Position numbers and translations under genes: made by a program. 7,168 nt of DNA from the NCBI GenBank assembly GCA_045532865.1, contig JAZSGT010000001.1, positions 1 to 7,168 on the forward strand. The letters are read 5' to 3'. This document shows positions 6,276 through 7,168 of this stretch, one piece after another (within the stretch, counting starts at the first letter, position 1; the number at the start of each line of letters is the position of its first letter). Source of the stretch: RGIG4140 sp045532865 (GTDB lineage: Bacteria; Pseudomonadota; Alphaproteobacteria; CAAHEQ01; UBA3637). The notes under the pieces were generated by a model. The model was not told where the DNA came from. It saw nothing but the letters and a program-made list of their open reading frames with translations, and searched no databases.

Positions 6276-7042
6276 AAATTAGAATTTTAGGATGTGGTCC
6301 ATCAAATGGTGTTCCTTCATTATCAAGAGGGTTTGGAGCCTGTGATGCTCATAATCCCAAAAATATAAGAACAAGAAGCTCAGCACTCATCACAACAAAT
6401 GAGAATCAAAATATTTTGATTGATACAGGGCCTGAAATTAGAATACAACTATTAAAAGCAAATAATCCAAAAATTGATGCTCTTTTTTTCACGCATATAC
6501 ATTATGACCATATGGGAGGCGTGAATGATTTAAGTGCCTTTTTATTAGACAAACACGACAAAATACCAGTCTATTTAACAGAAGAAACAGCTCGGTATTT
6601 TAAAGCGCAGCTTTCATACTTGTTCAATACAAATACAGAACCCTTTGAATTGAATATTATAAAACCATACGAACCTTTTTTTGTTGGGCAAACAAAGGTT
6701 ATTCCTATAAAGCAATATCATGGGAATTTAATATCTATCGGTTATCGAATTGATAATTTTGCATATTCAACAGATGTTAAATCAATGGAAGATATGGGAT
6801 TTGAGTTACTTAAAGGGATTAAAACCTGGGTTTTAGGGGTTGTCAGCTCAAAAAAAGATCCAAATAAGCCTGAATCCATCAAACACATCTATTTAGATGA
6901 AGCAATTAAATGGATTGAGAATATTAAGCCTGAAAAAGCCTATTTAACGCATATGGGGCAAAAAATGGATTATGAAACGCTTTGCAAAACATTGCCAGCG
7001 TATATTCGTCCTGTCTATGACGGATTCGAATTTGAGGCCTAA
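6272..7042 (+). CDS. MBL-fold metallohydrolase, PhnP-like
   Basis: The 256-residue cytoplasmic protein (no signal peptide) is a metallo-beta-lactamase-fold hydrolase of the PhnP-like type that commonly follows tatD in Alphaproteobacteria. Seen motifs: GCGPSNGVPSL (7-17), a CDAHNPKNIRTRSS segment (24-37), IDTGPEIR (50-57), the metal site THIHYDH (74-80, His75, His77, Asp79, His80), YHGNLISIGYR (149-159, His150), AYSTDVK (164-170, Asp168) and LTHMG (225-229, His227). PhnP itself is a cyclic ribose phosphodiesterase, but no phn genes are here, so the substrate is unknown. The segment before LDEA (186-207) differs from the usual family form. AGGAGAG (6257-6263) lies eight bases before ATG 6272, which overlaps the tatD stop as ATGA. 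It is the last gene of the operon. Confidence 0.93.
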   Translation: MKIRILGCGPSNGVPSLSRGFGACDAHNPKNIRTRSSALITTNENQNILIDTGPEIRIQLLKANNPKIDALFFTHIHYDHMGGVNDLSAFLLDKHDKIPVYLTEETARYFKAQLSYLFNTNTEPFELNIIKPYEPFFVGQTKVIPIKQYHGNLISIGYRIDNFAYSTDVKSMEDMGFELLKGIKTWVLGVVSSKKDPNKPESIKHIYLDEAIKWIENIKPEKAYLTHMGQKMDYETLCKTLPAYIRPVYDGFEFEA

Positions 7043-7063
7043 AATAGAGATACGCCTTGATTT
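7032..7063 (+). terminator. Weak candidate terminator at the operon end
   Basis: TTGAGGC (7032-7038) can pair with GCCTTGA (7054-7060) as a seven-pair stem including two G:T wobbles, with a 15-nt loop that contains the stop codon. Only three T follow before A-rich sequence. Position at the operon end is right, but the stem and T-tract are poor. Confidence 0.25.
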
Positions 7064-7168
7064 AAAAGGATTAAATTAAATTATAAAATAAATTTAGAGC
7101 CATTTATAGCGAGCAAATTTACACAATAAAATATTTAAAATAAATAAAATATAAAAAAACAATAGTAT
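7064..7168. other. Very AT-rich intergenic tail
   Basis: These bases are almost entirely A and T, apart from a short GAGCC...GCGAGC stretch around 7096-7115. A small AT inverted repeat, ATTTAA and TTAAAT, flanks AAGGA at 7060-7076. No open frame, RNA gene or convincing promoter could be identified before the window ends. Confidence 0.5.

Noticed and set aside
1..7168. CRISPR array, toxin-antitoxin pair, riboswitch or phage-defence genes
   Set aside because: No spaced direct repeats, small paired cytoplasmic genes, or known riboswitch cores were seen; every gene of the main operon belongs to a known housekeeping family.

Overview
The window comes from an AT-rich bacterial chromosome (about one third G+C by eye). 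It reads as a conserved housekeeping locus rather than an accessory island. The gene order is lytic transglycosylase, rlpA, D,D-carboxypeptidase, tmk, holB, tatD, then a metallo-beta-lactamase-fold hydrolase. That order, plus alphaproteobacterial features inside RlpA, HolB and the hydrolase, points to an alphaproteobacterium with a low-GC genome. Host-associated and streamlined AT-rich lineages both fit, and the sequence does not decide between them. TGG serves for Trp and TGA terminates genes, so the genetic code is standard.

Layout. Positions 3-179 hold the 3' end of a plus-strand gene cut by the window edge. Positions 180-384 hold no convincing gene; this stretch is richer in G+C than the other intergenic DNA and carries degenerate repeated CGGG motifs and an inverted repeat. 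A minus-strand tRNA-Ser(UGA) lies at 423-512, with a recognisable promoter upstream and an intrinsic terminator downstream. From 614 to 7042 seven plus-strand genes run with gaps of 29 nt or less, or with overlaps, and form one probable operon. Positions 7043-7168 are extremely AT-rich and hold only a weak terminator candidate.

How the genes work together. The first three act outside the cytoplasmic membrane on peptidoglycan: an MltB-type (GH103) transglycosylase cuts glycan strands, the RlpA-like lipoprotein combines a double-psi beta-barrel with a septum-targeting SPOR domain, and the penicillin-binding carboxypeptidase trims stem peptides. The next two serve DNA replication: thymidylate kinase feeds dTTP synthesis, and delta' belongs to the DNA polymerase III clamp loader. 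The last two are metal-dependent hydrolases: TatD nuclease, then an MBL-fold enzyme of the PhnP-like type that commonly follows tatD in Alphaproteobacteria. The methionyl-tRNA synthetase gene (metG) that often sits between holB and tatD is absent; the two genes overlap directly.

I found no undescribed system. The items most worth checking are the altered double-psi-barrel motifs in RlpA, an unusual C-terminal segment in the MBL hydrolase, the repeat-like stretch beside the tRNA gene, and the missing metG.
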